From JBGAQP01 sp044220635 (lineage in GTDB: Bacteria > Pseudomonadota > Gammaproteobacteria > Burkholderiales > Usitatibacteraceae), in assembly GCA_044220635.1 (NCBI GenBank), contig JBGAQP010000013.1, positions 42,177-106,176 on the forward strand: a stretch of DNA of 64,000 nucleotides, given 5' to 3'. The translations under genes were made by a program, and so were the position numbers. This document shows positions 32,919 to 41,222 of this stretch, piece by piece (position 1 is the stretch's first letter; every line of letters starts with the position of its first letter). Below the pieces are notes generated by a model. That model saw only the letters and a list, made by a program, of their open reading frames with translations, had not been told where the DNA came from and ran no database searches.

Positions 32919-33977
32919 TCAGAGGTTGTCGGGCACTTTCGGGGGCGGGCGCAGCTTCTCTCCCCAGCGTTCCTGGCCCGTGCCCTTGAGGGACTTGCCG
33001 AGTTCCTCACCATACTTGGCGGCGTCCACCTCCGCTCCTGCCGATGCCGCCGGAGCGGGCGCCGGGGACGCATCGCTCGCGGGCGCGGCGCTCGATGCGG
33101 CAGGCGCCTGCGCCCGCGCGAGCCAATCGGCGGGCAGGGCCCGGTGACGGCCTTCGCCCGCGGCGTTCGAGCCGGCGGCGATTCCGACGATCCTGCCGTG
33201 GGCATCGAGCAAGGGGCCGCCCGCGGCCCCGGCGGACACCGGCATCGAGGTCTCGATGAAACGCGTCCCGGATTCCGCCACCACCCGCTTCACCGTTCCT
33301 TCGGCGAGGAGCACTTCTCCGGCGGCGTCGAGGCTCGCCGCATACGCCTTGTCTCCGGCGCGCGGCTCCGCCCCGCTCACCGCGAGCGGCCAGCTTCCCG
33401 CGCTTTCCACGGCGAGCTTGCACAGGCCCAGGGCCTCGTCGGCGAGCGCGACGCGGGCGGGGACGGAACGCGGCGCGAGGTTCACGGCGATCTGCGCCCC
33501 GGGCGCGATGCCCGCGCAGTGGGTGACGAGCACGCCGGGCTCGACGACGACCGCGAGCCCGAGCGCCGTCGTGCGCCCCGACATCTCGAAGGCGTCCACG
33601 CGTCCGACCGCGCGCGAAGCTTCGGCGAGGATCTCGGCCATCGGCCGGCCCGGCGCCTGCGGCGGAGATGTGGCCCCCCCGACGAGAAAGTACGCGGCCG
33701 CGGCGCCGGCGATCGCCACGCCCGCGGCCACGCCGAGCCACTTTCCCGCGGGCGCGGCCTTGCGCGTGACGAGGGATCGGTCGTGCGCCTCGCGGCGTTC
33801 CGGGTCGGACAGCTCGCGGAAGGCCTCCTCGATCAGGGCTTCGCGCCGCGGGTCCGGCGGGGTGTCGTCGCGCTTCTGGGCGGCCTTGAGGTTGTTGTAC
33901 GCGCGGCCGATGTCGTTGAGCTTCGCGTCCCTCGGGACGCCGAGGATCTCGTAGTAATCCGGAGCGGAAGGCGGCAT
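32919..33977 (-). CDS. Degenerate J-domain / membrane anchor / trypsin-like fusion
   Basis: A 352-residue fusion. Residues 7-67 match a J-domain (DYYEILGVPRDAKLNDIGRAY and FRELSDPERREAHDR), but the HPD loop that stimulates Hsp70 is replaced by AAQKRDD. A membrane segment follows (about 79-101). Residues about 118-300 resemble a trypsin/HtrA fold: His is present (LVTHCAG), the Asp position appears to read Gly (LGLCKLAV), and the serine loop GNSGGP is GAAGGP, so Ser is Ala. Both halves look catalytically dead, suggesting a binding or scaffold role. An Ala/Pro-rich linker and tail end the protein. Confidence 0.8.
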   Translation of the reverse strand: MPPSAPDYYEILGVPRDAKLNDIGRAYNNLKAAQKRDDTPPDPRREALIEEAFRELSDPERREAHDRSLVTRKAAPAGKWLGVAAGVAIAGAAAAYFLVGGATSPPQAPGRPMAEILAEASRAVGRVDAFEMSGRTTALGLAVVVEPGVLVTHCAGIAPGAQIAVNLAPRSVPARVALADEALGLCKLAVESAGSWPLAVSGAEPRAGDKAYAASLDAAGEVLLAEGTVKRVVAESGTRFIETSMPVSAGAAGGPLLDAHGRIVGIAAGSNAAGEGRHRALPADWLARAQAPAASSAAPASDASPAPAPAASAGAEVDAAKYGEELGKSLKGTGQERWGEKLRPPPKVPDNL

Positions 33978-33987
33978 CGGCGGGACG

Positions 33988-34755
33988 CTAGCGCTTCGCG
34001 GCCCGTGCGATCACTTCCTCGCGGAAGGCCTTCAGCCAGGCCTTGGTCCGCGTGGCGTTCGCGCTGCCCATGCGAAGCAGCACCTTCTGGCCCCCGGAAC
34101 GCTCCTCGAGCTCGGGATCGGCGTATTCGTAGAGCACCTTCGGGACGACGAGCCGGATCGGCCCCGCGACCTCGGGTGTGGCGAGCAGGTGGTCGATCAC
34201 CTCGACCAGCCGGTCGTTGAAGTAGCCGTTCGGATAGCCGAGCTCCACGTAGGCCTGCTGGAACAGCGGATAGAAACGCAGGTAGGTGGCGGCGACCTTG
34301 CCCGGCTCCGCGGCGTCGAGAAAGCGCACATAAGGAGCGTAGCGCGCCGCGTTCTCGGGGGCGATGGCGAGGCTCGCGTCGCTGCCGCTCGTGCGCAAGA
34401 GCCCGCCGGGAGGCTTCACGGGCAGCAGCCGCGAGGCATAGGTCCTTCGCGGGAGGTTGTCGACCGTCGCGACGATGTTGCGCACGATCTCCTCGAGGTG
34501 AAGGAGTTTCTTCACCGGCTCCGCTCCGACCAGGCCCGAGAGCGCCTCGATCAGCGCGGGATCGCTCTCCTTGAGGCCGGGAAGGGGCGCCTCGGGCGGC
34601 TGGACGGGAAACTTCGGCGCCTGGGCGACCGGCGGAGGCGGCGCGGGCGAGATCTCGACGCGTTGCGGCTCGGCCTCGCGCGGCCAGAAATACCAGGCCG
34701 CAGCGGCGCCCAGCAGCAGCGCGATGACGATCAGGACGATGCGAAGGGGGCCCAT
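33988..34755 (-). CDS. DUF3014 membrane-anchored protein
   Basis: A 255-residue protein with one N-terminal hydrophobic segment (about 5-24) and a proline-rich linker (about 30-60), then a soluble domain of the DUF3014 family: LKESDPALIEAL, RNIVATVDNLPRRTYASRL, YLRFYPLFQQAYVELGYPNGYFNDRLV. Probably a periplasmic domain tethered to the inner membrane. Function unknown. It lies 10 bp upstream of the J-domain/trypsin-like fusion, so the two are likely co-transcribed. Confidence 0.85.
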   Translation of the reverse strand: MGPLRIVLIVIALLLGAAAAWYFWPREAEPQRVEISPAPPPPVAQAPKFPVQPPEAPLPGLKESDPALIEALSGLVGAEPVKKLLHLEEIVRNIVATVDNLPRRTYASRLLPVKPPGGLLRTSGSDASLAIAPENAARYAPYVRFLDAAEPGKVAATYLRFYPLFQQAYVELGYPNGYFNDRLVEVIDHLLATPEVAGPIRLVVPKVLYEYADPELEERSGGQKVLLRMGSANATRTKAWLKAFREEVIARAAKR

Positions 34756-34932
34756 GGTTTCGGATTGCCGCGATCGGCGCAGTTTACCTAGGATCGCGGC
34801 ATCCCCGCCAGAACCCGAACCTCAGGAGGATCCCGCGTGATCGCCATCCTCCTCGAGTCGCAGGGTGATCCGCGACTGCGGAAAGGAAGACCGCGCCGAG
34901 GCGCCGGAGGACTCGCGGGCGGCCCACCCGGG
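34756..34932. other. 177 bp intergenic with an orphan ribosome-binding site
   Basis: A near-ideal CAGGAGG precedes a GTG at 34837, with a -10-like TTTACCTAGGAT upstream. The frame it opens soon runs antisense into the well-supported GNAT gene, and its codons look unlike the neighbours. Another short frame (GTG 34865) ends at 34935. This may be the remnant of a lost gene; no homology is recognised. Confidence 0.35.
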
Positions 34933-35508
34933 CTAGGCGGGCGCCGCGTCGCCGGCGTTCCAGGCATAGAGCGGAATCGGCGGCTCCTCGCCCGGCAGCT
35001 TCACCGCGCGCTCGAAGCGCAGCCCCAGCGCCTCGAGCAAACGGATCGAGGCGCGGTTGCGCTCGGAGACGATCGCGACGATCCGGCGCAGGCCGAAGTC
35101 CGCGCGGCCGTGCTCGAGCACCGCTTCGGCCGCCTCGCGCGCGAGGCCCTGGCCGCGGAAGCGCGGCAGGAACGCGAAGCCGATGTCGACGTCCTCGAGC
35201 GCCTCGCGCCGGATGAGCCCGCAGGTCCCGGCGGGCTCCCCCGTCGCCTTGAGCTCCACGAGGTACATGCCGAAACCGTGGCGCTCGTACATCGCGAGCG
35301 TGCCCTTGCGCAGGTACTCGCGCGCGTCCTCGAGGTTTCGCACCTTGCGGTCGCCGATGTGCTCCAGCCAGCCGGGGTCGTTCACGAGCTCGTGGATGAA
35401 CGCGGCATCATCGAGCGTGAACCGGCGCACGACGAGCCGCCCGGTCTCGAGGACCTTCGGGCCCCGTGGCGCGATGCCGGTCAACCGCCGCCCTCCGCCG
35501 TCTTCCAC
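34933..35508 (-). CDS. GNAT-family N-acetyltransferase (RimJ/RimL-like)
   Basis: Acetyl-CoA-dependent acetyltransferase, 191 residues from the ATG. Family features: LETGRLVVRRFTLDDAAFI, then DIGFAFLPRFRGQGLAREAA with the acetyl-CoA loop RGQGLA, and RIVAIVSERNRASIRLLEALG. The gene overlaps the glyoxalase 3' end. A TTG at 35484 overlapping that stop (TTGA) gives a shorter, more typical N-terminus and is an equally good start. RimJ-like members modify protein or small-molecule amines; the target is unknown. Confidence 0.87.
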   Translation of the reverse strand: MEDGGGRRLTGIAPRGPKVLETGRLVVRRFTLDDAAFIHELVNDPGWLEHIGDRKVRNLEDAREYLRKGTLAMYERHGFGMYLVELKATGEPAGTCGLIRREALEDVDIGFAFLPRFRGQGLAREAAEAVLEHGRADFGLRRIVAIVSERNRASIRLLEALGLRFERAVKLPGEEPPIPLYAWNAGDAAPA

Positions 35509-35849
35509 AGGCCCATCACGCGCCCGTCCGGATCGGAGAAGAGCGCGAAGGCGCCCATGCCGGGAACCGCCATCTCCTCGACGAGGATCTTGCCGCCCGC
35601 CTCGACGACGCGCTTGCGGTAGGCCGCGAGGTCGTCCACGGCGACGTAGAAGGCCATGTTGCCGGGCCAGGGCCCTTCCTGCGGCTGCATGATGCCGCCG
35701 CCGATGCCGCCCTCGCCGCCGGGCTCGACCATCCGGTAGTTCATCTCGGGCCAGAGCTTGATCTTCCAGTCGAAGACCCTGGCGTAGAAATCCGAAACCT
35801 TCGCGGGGTCCTTCGACCAGAGCTCCCAGTGGACGACGGGGTTTCCCAT
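35481..35849 (-). CDS. Glyoxalase/bleomycin-resistance (VOC) family protein
   Basis: A 122-residue vicinal-oxygen-chelate protein: NPVVHWELWSKDPAKVSDFY opens the fold, with repeated beta-alpha-beta modules (MAFYVAVDDLAAYRKRV) and the ending FALFSDPDGRVMGLW. The substrate is unknown; this PhnB-like family often lacks an assigned reaction. The start has a perfect AGGAGG. It overlaps the downstream GNAT gene. Confidence 0.88.
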   Translation of the reverse strand: MGNPVVHWELWSKDPAKVSDFYARVFDWKIKLWPEMNYRMVEPGGEGGIGGGIMQPQEGPWPGNMAFYVAVDDLAAYRKRVVEAGGKILVEEMAVPGMGAFALFSDPDGRVMGLWKTAEGGG

Positions 35850-35914
35850 GGCGACCTCCTCGGGTGAATGGTGCGGGCGGGCGCCCATTCTCGCTCCCGA
35901 TGACCGATGAAATG

Positions 35915-35942
35915 TGACGAAAGGTGACGCCTTTGCTATCTT
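35915..35942 (+). promoter_or_regulatory. Putative promoter of the diguanylate cyclase gene
   Basis: TGACGA (35915-35920), a 16 bp spacer and TATCTT (35937-35942). The -10 ends only 9 bp before the GTG start, so the mRNA would be leaderless or nearly so. TGACG recurs in direct orientation at 35915 and 35925. Confidence 0.35.
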
Positions 35943-35951
35943 CACGGGCCC

Positions 35952-37124
35952 GTGAGCCGCGCCCAGACCCTCGTCCTCGCCCTCCTCGTCATGAACGCCC
36001 TGCTGGGCGCGCTGTGCCTGGCGGTGGCGCGCGGCGAGCGCCGCTCCCCGGCGCTGCGCGACTGGGGCGTGGGCCTGCTCGTCTACGCGCTCGGGATCCT
36101 CACCACCCTGCTCGGCCTCGTCATCCCGAGGGCGATCGCCCTCACCGCGGGCAACGCGTTCATCGCCATGGCGGCGATCTTCTCGGTCCGCGGGGTGCTC
36201 GCCAACACCCGCCGCCACCTGGGCCGGCGCTGGGTCTGGGGGGCATGGGTCGCCACGGTGCTCGTGCTCGCCTGGGGCAACTTCGCCGACGCGCACCGGC
36301 TCCTGATCAACCTGGTCGCACCCACGCCGATCGCGATCGCGCTCTTCCTCATCGGCGCGGCGACGCTCCTGCGCGAGCCTCCCGCGGACGCGGAGGTCGC
36401 GGCCCGCTTCCTCGCGGGCGCGATGCTCTACGCCGTCTCCGTCTGGGTGTTCCGCATCGCCGCGATGTGGGGGCAGCTCGGCGCGCCCGCGGTCTCCGAG
36501 CGTCTCGACCTGACGATCTCGCTCTTCGTCATCGCCCAGCTCGTGGCCGCCGTCGCCTGCACGCTCGCGCTCTTCTGGATCGAGGTGCGCAGGATGGAGG
36601 CCGCGCTCACGCGCGTGGCCTTCAGCGACGCCCTCACGGAACTGCCCAACCGCCGGGCGGTCGAGGCGCGCTTCCACGAGGAGGCGGGGCGCGCGACGCG
36701 CCACGGCCAGGCCTTCGCGATGCTGCTGCTCGACATCGACCACTTCAAGCGCGTCAACGACGAGCACGGGCATCTCGCGGGAGACGCGCTGATCAAGCAC
36801 GTCGCCGACACCTTGGGCGCGGCCAAGCGCCGCGAGGACGTGCTCGGGCGGCTGGGCGGCGAGGAGTTCGTGCTGCTGCTCACCGATCCGGACACGCAGC
36901 ACGCGATGCTCGCCGCCGACCGGCTGCGCGAACGGGTCGAGTCGTCGAGCCTCGCCTGGGACGGTGCGCCGCTGCGCGCGCAGGTGAGCGGCGGGCTCGC
37001 GCTCTTTCCCGCCGACGGCGCCGACTGGAGCGCCTTGTTCGCGGCCGCGGACCGGCGGCTCTACGAATCCAAGCACGCCGGGCGCAATCGCGTGACGGGG
37101 CCCGCGCTCCCGGTCGCGGCCTGA
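35952..37124 (+). CDS. Membrane diguanylate cyclase (GGDEF)
   Basis: A 390-residue protein with about six hydrophobic segments (1-215) and a C-terminal GGDEF domain. The active site is LGRLGGEEFVLLL (GGEEF variant, active in characterised enzymes), preceded by LLDIDHFKRVNDEHGHLAGD. It should make cyclic di-GMP in response to a membrane signal. GTG start; no clear Shine-Dalgarno, consistent with the close promoter. An RxxD inhibitory site is not evident. Confidence 0.9.
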   Translation: MSRAQTLVLALLVMNALLGALCLAVARGERRSPALRDWGVGLLVYALGILTTLLGLVIPRAIALTAGNAFIAMAAIFSVRGVLANTRRHLGRRWVWGAWVATVLVLAWGNFADAHRLLINLVAPTPIAIALFLIGAATLLREPPADAEVAARFLAGAMLYAVSVWVFRIAAMWGQLGAPAVSERLDLTISLFVIAQLVAAVACTLALFWIEVRRMEAALTRVAFSDALTELPNRRAVEARFHEEAGRATRHGQAFAMLLLDIDHFKRVNDEHGHLAGDALIKHVADTLGAAKRREDVLGRLGGEEFVLLLTDPDTQHAMLAADRLRERVESSSLAWDGAPLRAQVSGGLALFPADGADWSALFAAADRRLYESKHAGRNRVTGPALPVAA

Positions 37125-37140
37125 GGCCACCCGCGCGCGT

Positions 37141-39465
37141 TCAGCGCACGCCGCGATCCGAGGGCCTTCCGAGAAAGAGGTAGAACGCCGAATCGCCGGA
37201 AAGCGTGTGTCCCCAGCCCAGGTACAGCGCGCCGGCGATGGTGTCGAACCCGAGGTAGACCGACGCGGCCTTGCGCAGGTCGCCCAGGCGCATGTCCGAG
37301 GATCGTGCCCAGGCATTGCCCGCCTCGAGGGAGACGCCCGCGTACCAGCTCTTCCCGACCGCCCGCGGCAACTCGCCCATCCGGTGGTAGGCGAGCAGCG
37401 CCCCGAAAAGGCTCTGCGATCCGGAGACGGCGTTGATCGGCGTCCCGCTCAGCGCGAACATCCCGCCGAGCCCGAACCCGCCGCGGTCGTCTCGCGAACG
37501 CCCTGCGTTGACGATCCCGAGCAGCGTGAGCCGGCCGAAAGTCACCGGCAGCAGGGCCGCCAACGCGAGCGACTGCACCGGCCGGTCCCGGTCGCCATCG
37601 AAGTCGAACGCGGAGGCTACCCCGTTCACGAAGTAGCCCTTGCGCGGGAAGTTCGGCTCGTCGAGCGTGTCGAAGGTCGCATCGAGCTGGGCGAAGGTCG
37701 CGCTGTCCTTCGTCGTGCCCAGGTCGCGGCTGGTGATGAGGGGCGTGAACCGGTAGTGCTCGTAGCCTCCCCGCAGCCGCGCGACGCCCGCGCTGCCCAG
37801 CCGGTGGCCCAACGCGACGGATGCGCTCGAGGTCTCGTTCGTGATGCGGTCGGTCCGGCGCTGGCCGGGGCCGAAGAGGTCGAAGCTCGATCGCTGGGTC
37901 TGCAGGACCGGCTCCACGAACCAGGGGCTTCCCGGCCCGAGCGGCTGGTAGAAGGCGGTCATCAGCCGTCGAACGTCGCCGACCTGCAGCTCGTTGCGCC
38001 ACTCGGCGCCCCAGGCGTTGACCCAGGTGCGCGTGTGCTGGAGCGTGAGCGAGAAGCGCCCGTCATTGTGGAAGTCGGAGACCGCCTGGATGCCGAAGCG
38101 CAGGTAGTCCGGGCCCCAGGGCTTCTCGTCGACTTCGAGCGCCACGATGCGCTTGCCCTCGTCGTACTCGGAACGGGCATCCACGCGCTCGAACTCTCCG
38201 CTGCCGTAGAGGACGCGCCGCGCGGCCGCGAGCTGCTCCTCGCCGACGTCGGCCCCGGCGGCCACGCCCACGCGCTCGCGCACCTCGCGCTCGAGCGCGT
38301 CGGGATTGCTCCGCACGGCGCCCCGCACGACGATCGCGTCGACGGGCCTTTCCTCGAACCGGTAGTGGCGCGTCCGGCGCCCTTCCCAGTACGCGTATTC
38401 ATCCTCCCCGACCGAAAGGGACGCCAGGCGGCCCGCGACCGCCCGGGCCGCCGCCACGCCACGCTCGACCAGCTCGGCGCCGCGCTCGAAGTCCACGAAC
38501 GTGACATCCTTCAGGTCCGGCGAGATGAGGATGTCGGAGGACCTCAGCGCGGCGATGGAGATCGCCACGTTCTGCTCGGTGAGGATGTTGATCATCTGCT
38601 GCGCCACCCCGAAGGCCGTGGAAAGCGCCTTGCGCGGCAGAAGCGGCGTGCCGACGTTCACGGCGATGATCACGTCCGCGCCCAGGCCGCGCGCGACCTC
38701 CACGGGGAGGTTGCGCACGAGGCCCCCATCGCCGAGGAGGCGCCCGCCGACGGGCGTGGGCGCGAAGGCGCCGGGCACGGACATCGAGGCGCGCATCGCG
38801 ACCGACAGGGGAACGTCGTCCAGGACCACCATCTGCCCGGTCTCGAGGTCCGTCGCGACCGCCCGCAGGGGGATCGAGAGCACGTCGAGGTGCCGGAGGT
38901 CGCCGTCGGGCCCGGCGACGACCCGGAGGAACTCCTCCAGGTTCTGGGACCCGAACGCGCCGCGGGGCAGCACGACGCCGTCGGGCTTGAGGCCGAGCTC
39001 GCTGCGGCCGATCAGCCGCAGGTCGTCTTCCTTGCGGCGGAACGACAGGTCCTCGCGCGGGGGGCGGTCGGAGAAGATCCGGTCCCAGTCGGCGTTCTCG
39101 ACCAGCGAGTGCATCTCCTCGGGCGTCCTCCCGGCCGAGTAGGCCCCCCCGACGATCGCGCCCATGCTCGTCGCGACGATCAGGTGGACGGGCACCCGCG
39201 CCTCGCGAAGCACCTGGAGCACGCCGATATGCGCGAGGCCGCGTGCGCCGCCGCCGGAGAGCACCAGCGCGATCTTGGGGCGGGAAGGCTTCGCGCCCGT
39301 TTCGCCCGAAGGCGCCGCCGCGCCCGGCGCGGGGGGCTCGTCGGCCGCGGTCGCGTTCAGCGCGGCGACACAGGCCGCTGCCGCAATGGCCGCGCGGGCC
39401 GCCGCAAGCGCGACGCGGCCATGCCTTGGGACGCCGTGCTCTTCGCGGGTGAGCGGTCGGGCCAT
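37141..39465 (-). CDS. Patatin-like phospholipase with C-terminal outer-membrane barrel (PlpD/type Vd-like)
   Basis: A 774-residue envelope protein. A signal peptide (about 20-42) precedes a patatin domain (about 65-260): oxyanion GGGARGLAHIG, nucleophile elbow ATSMG and the catalytic aspartate in GDGGLVRN. A POTRA-like linker (about 345-420, with VRGAVRSNPDALEREVRERVG) leads to a 16-strand-like beta-barrel ending in FLGRPSDRGVR. The architecture matches PlpD, a type Vd autotransporter whose patatin is displayed outside. The barrel terminus is not the usual aromatic residue. Lipase activity on membrane lipids is inferred. Confidence 0.9.
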   Translation of the reverse strand: MARPLTREEHGVPRHGRVALAAARAAIAAAACVAALNATAADEPPAPGAAAPSGETGAKPSRPKIALVLSGGGARGLAHIGVLQVLREARVPVHLIVATSMGAIVGGAYSAGRTPEEMHSLVENADWDRIFSDRPPREDLSFRRKEDDLRLIGRSELGLKPDGVVLPRGAFGSQNLEEFLRVVAGPDGDLRHLDVLSIPLRAVATDLETGQMVVLDDVPLSVAMRASMSVPGAFAPTPVGGRLLGDGGLVRNLPVEVARGLGADVIIAVNVGTPLLPRKALSTAFGVAQQMINILTEQNVAISIAALRSSDILISPDLKDVTFVDFERGAELVERGVAAARAVAGRLASLSVGEDEYAYWEGRRTRHYRFEERPVDAIVVRGAVRSNPDALEREVRERVGVAAGADVGEEQLAAARRVLYGSGEFERVDARSEYDEGKRIVALEVDEKPWGPDYLRFGIQAVSDFHNDGRFSLTLQHTRTWVNAWGAEWRNELQVGDVRRLMTAFYQPLGPGSPWFVEPVLQTQRSSFDLFGPGQRRTDRITNETSSASVALGHRLGSAGVARLRGGYEHYRFTPLITSRDLGTTKDSATFAQLDATFDTLDEPNFPRKGYFVNGVASAFDFDGDRDRPVQSLALAALLPVTFGRLTLLGIVNAGRSRDDRGGFGLGGMFALSGTPINAVSGSQSLFGALLAYHRMGELPRAVGKSWYAGVSLEAGNAWARSSDMRLGDLRKAASVYLGFDTIAGALYLGWGHTLSGDSAFYLFLGRPSDRGVR

Positions 39466-39542
39466 GGGGACGGGTGCCTCCGGTGGCGCCCATTGTGCCC
39501 GACCGCCCCGGAAACGGTCCGCGAGCCGGGAGCGCCGCCCGA

Positions 39543-40145
39543 TCAGGGCCGCGAAACGAACGGATTGCCGCGGATGTAGAAGCGCAGCAGCCGCCGCGCC
39601 CAGTGCCCCGCGTAATCGACGCCGATGCGCGGTCGTTTCACGATGGCGATGGGCGCCGCCTCGCCCGGGTCCTCGAGGTGGAATTCGTCGCTCAAGAGGT
39701 CGTGGCCGTTCAGCCGCCCGTCGATCGCAAGCGCCTTCGCGAGCAACGCCGGACCCTGGGTGCGGCCCTCGACGCTGGACACCGGCTCCAGCGCCCGCAG
39801 GAGCACGGCGCTCGCGTGGCCCTCCGACTGGGTCACCACGTTCATGCACCAGTGCATTCCGTAGACGAGGTACACGTAGGCGTGCCCCGGCGGGCCGAAC
39901 ATGACGCGCGTGCGGTTCGTCAGCCCCTTCGAGGAATGCGCCGCGAGGTCATGGGGCCCGAGGTAGGCCTCGACCTCGACGATGCGGCCCACGCGCCGCA
40001 CGCCGCCCACCTGGTGGACGAGGTGCTTGCCGAGGAGCTCGCGGGCGACGGTGACGGTGTCGCGGTCGTAGAACGACCGCGGCAGGCGGGGCCTTTCGAT
40101 TGCGTTCTCGTCCTTCCTGTTCACGATCCGGCCCGTGCCCGCCAT
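39543..40145 (-). CDS. mpg: 3-methyladenine DNA glycosylase (AAG/Mpg family)
   Basis: Base-excision repair enzyme removing alkylated purines, 200 residues. The family core is visible: ARELLGKHLVH, GRIVEVEAYLGPHDLAAHSS with the catalytic glutamate, VMFGPPGHAYVYLVYGMHWC and LLRALEP. A -10-like TAGACT on the minus strand lies at 40163-40168. It is probably a single-gene unit. Confidence 0.93.
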   Translation of the reverse strand: MAGTGRIVNRKDENAIERPRLPRSFYDRDTVTVARELLGKHLVHQVGGVRRVGRIVEVEAYLGPHDLAAHSSKGLTNRTRVMFGPPGHAYVYLVYGMHWCMNVVTQSEGHASAVLLRALEPVSSVEGRTQGPALLAKALAIDGRLNGHDLLSDEFHLEDPGEAAPIAIVKRPRIGVDYAGHWARRLLRFYIRGNPFVSRP

Positions 40146-40162
40146 CGACTTCGTCCTGCCCG

Positions 40163-40168
40163 AGTCTA
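40163..40168 (-). promoter_or_regulatory. -10-like TAGACT for the Mpg gene
   Basis: On the minus strand TAGACT is 17 bp upstream of the start, giving a very short leader. The same hexamer is used before dctP and the gene at 50030. Confidence 0.35.
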
Positions 40169-40222
40169 CCCTCCCCTCCACCGGCGCCGCCGCACGGTGA
40201 ACGACGATCGCCGACGACTCCC

Positions 40223-41164
40223 CTAGGCCGGTGCGCCTCGCCGGGGCGGATGGCGATCGGCCACCGGCGCGAGCGCCCGGAGGATCGCCTCCCTGAACCA
40301 CCGCTGCGCCGGGTCGCGATGGGTGCGCTCGTGCCACACGAGGGAGGACTCCACGGGCGGCAGCTTGAGCGGCAGCTCGACGACCGCGAGGCCGAAGAGC
40401 GCGGCCAGCGTTTCGCCGGCCAGCTCGCCGATGACGAAAACCATGTCCGAGTGCCTCAGCGCCTGCGCGGCGGCGGCGAAGTGCGGCGTGGAGACCCGGG
40501 CCCGGCCCATGCGACGCGCCAGCGGCGTCGACTCGATCGGACTCGCGACGCGCCCTCCGCTCAGCGTCGCCGCCAACCGCGGCATCTGGCGAAACGCACG
40601 GGGGGTGAGCTTGCCGCGCGTCGCGGCGTGCCCCTTGCGCACGAGCCCCACGACGCGCTCTTCCCTCGCGGCGCTGCGCCGGTGCATCCCCGGGCGAAGA
40701 AGGGTGTCGGGCGTGATCGCCGCGTCCAGCTCGCCGGCTGCGAGGCGCGCCTGGAAGCTGTCGAGGTCGAGGTCCTGCAGGGCGATCCTCGCATCCGGCG
40801 CCTCCTTCGCGAGCAGCGGCAGCAGGCGCGGCATGAGCACGAGCTCGACGATGTCGGGCATTCCGAGCCGGAAAACCTGGTCCACCCGCGCCGGCGAGAA
40901 GGCGGGGCCTTCCAGGCCGCCGGCCAGGCCCTCGAGGAGCGGCCGCACGACGAGGGCGAGCGATTCCGCCCTCGGCGTCGGCGCCATGTCGCGGCCGTTG
41001 CGCACGAAGAGCGCGTCGTCGAGCGCGGTGCGCAATCGCGCGAGCGCGTGGCTCACGGCGGGCTGGGACAGGAAGACGCGGCGTGCCGCGCGCGTGACGT
41101 TGCGCTCGGCCATGAGCGCGTCGAAGACCACGAGGAGGTTGAGGTCGAGCTTCGCGATATTCAT
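40223..41164 (-). CDS. LysR-family transcriptional regulator
   Basis: A 313-residue regulator. The N-terminal winged helix (about 1-62) has LDLNLLVVFDALMAERNVTRAARRVFLSQPAVSHALARLR, typical of NodD/PcpR-like members, followed by a periplasmic-binding-type effector domain. It is divergent from the FAD-monooxygenase gene 58 bp away, the classic arrangement in which the regulator controls the neighbouring catabolic gene and itself. The effector is probably an aromatic compound, by inference. Confidence 0.93.
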   Translation of the reverse strand: MNIAKLDLNLLVVFDALMAERNVTRAARRVFLSQPAVSHALARLRTALDDALFVRNGRDMAPTPRAESLALVVRPLLEGLAGGLEGPAFSPARVDQVFRLGMPDIVELVLMPRLLPLLAKEAPDARIALQDLDLDSFQARLAAGELDAAITPDTLLRPGMHRRSAAREERVVGLVRKGHAATRGKLTPRAFRQMPRLAATLSGGRVASPIESTPLARRMGRARVSTPHFAAAAQALRHSDMVFVIGELAGETLAALFGLAVVELPLKLPPVESSLVWHERTHRDPAQRWFREAILRALAPVADRHPPRRGAPA

Positions 41165-41222
41165 GCCGTGCATGCTCCGTATGAGAACAATGCACTTCAA
41201 TGATAGCCGGGTCCTCCGGACA

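Noticed and set aside
34837..35622. GTG-started frame of 261 codons with an excellent Shine-Dalgarno
   Set aside because: Most of it is antisense to GNAT and glyoxalase genes and it has no recognisable domain; kept only as an orphan ribosome site.
41165..41222. LysR T-N11-A operator between the LysR and monooxygenase genes
   Set aside because: The region is relatively AT-rich and correctly placed, but I could not find a convincing symmetric motif.
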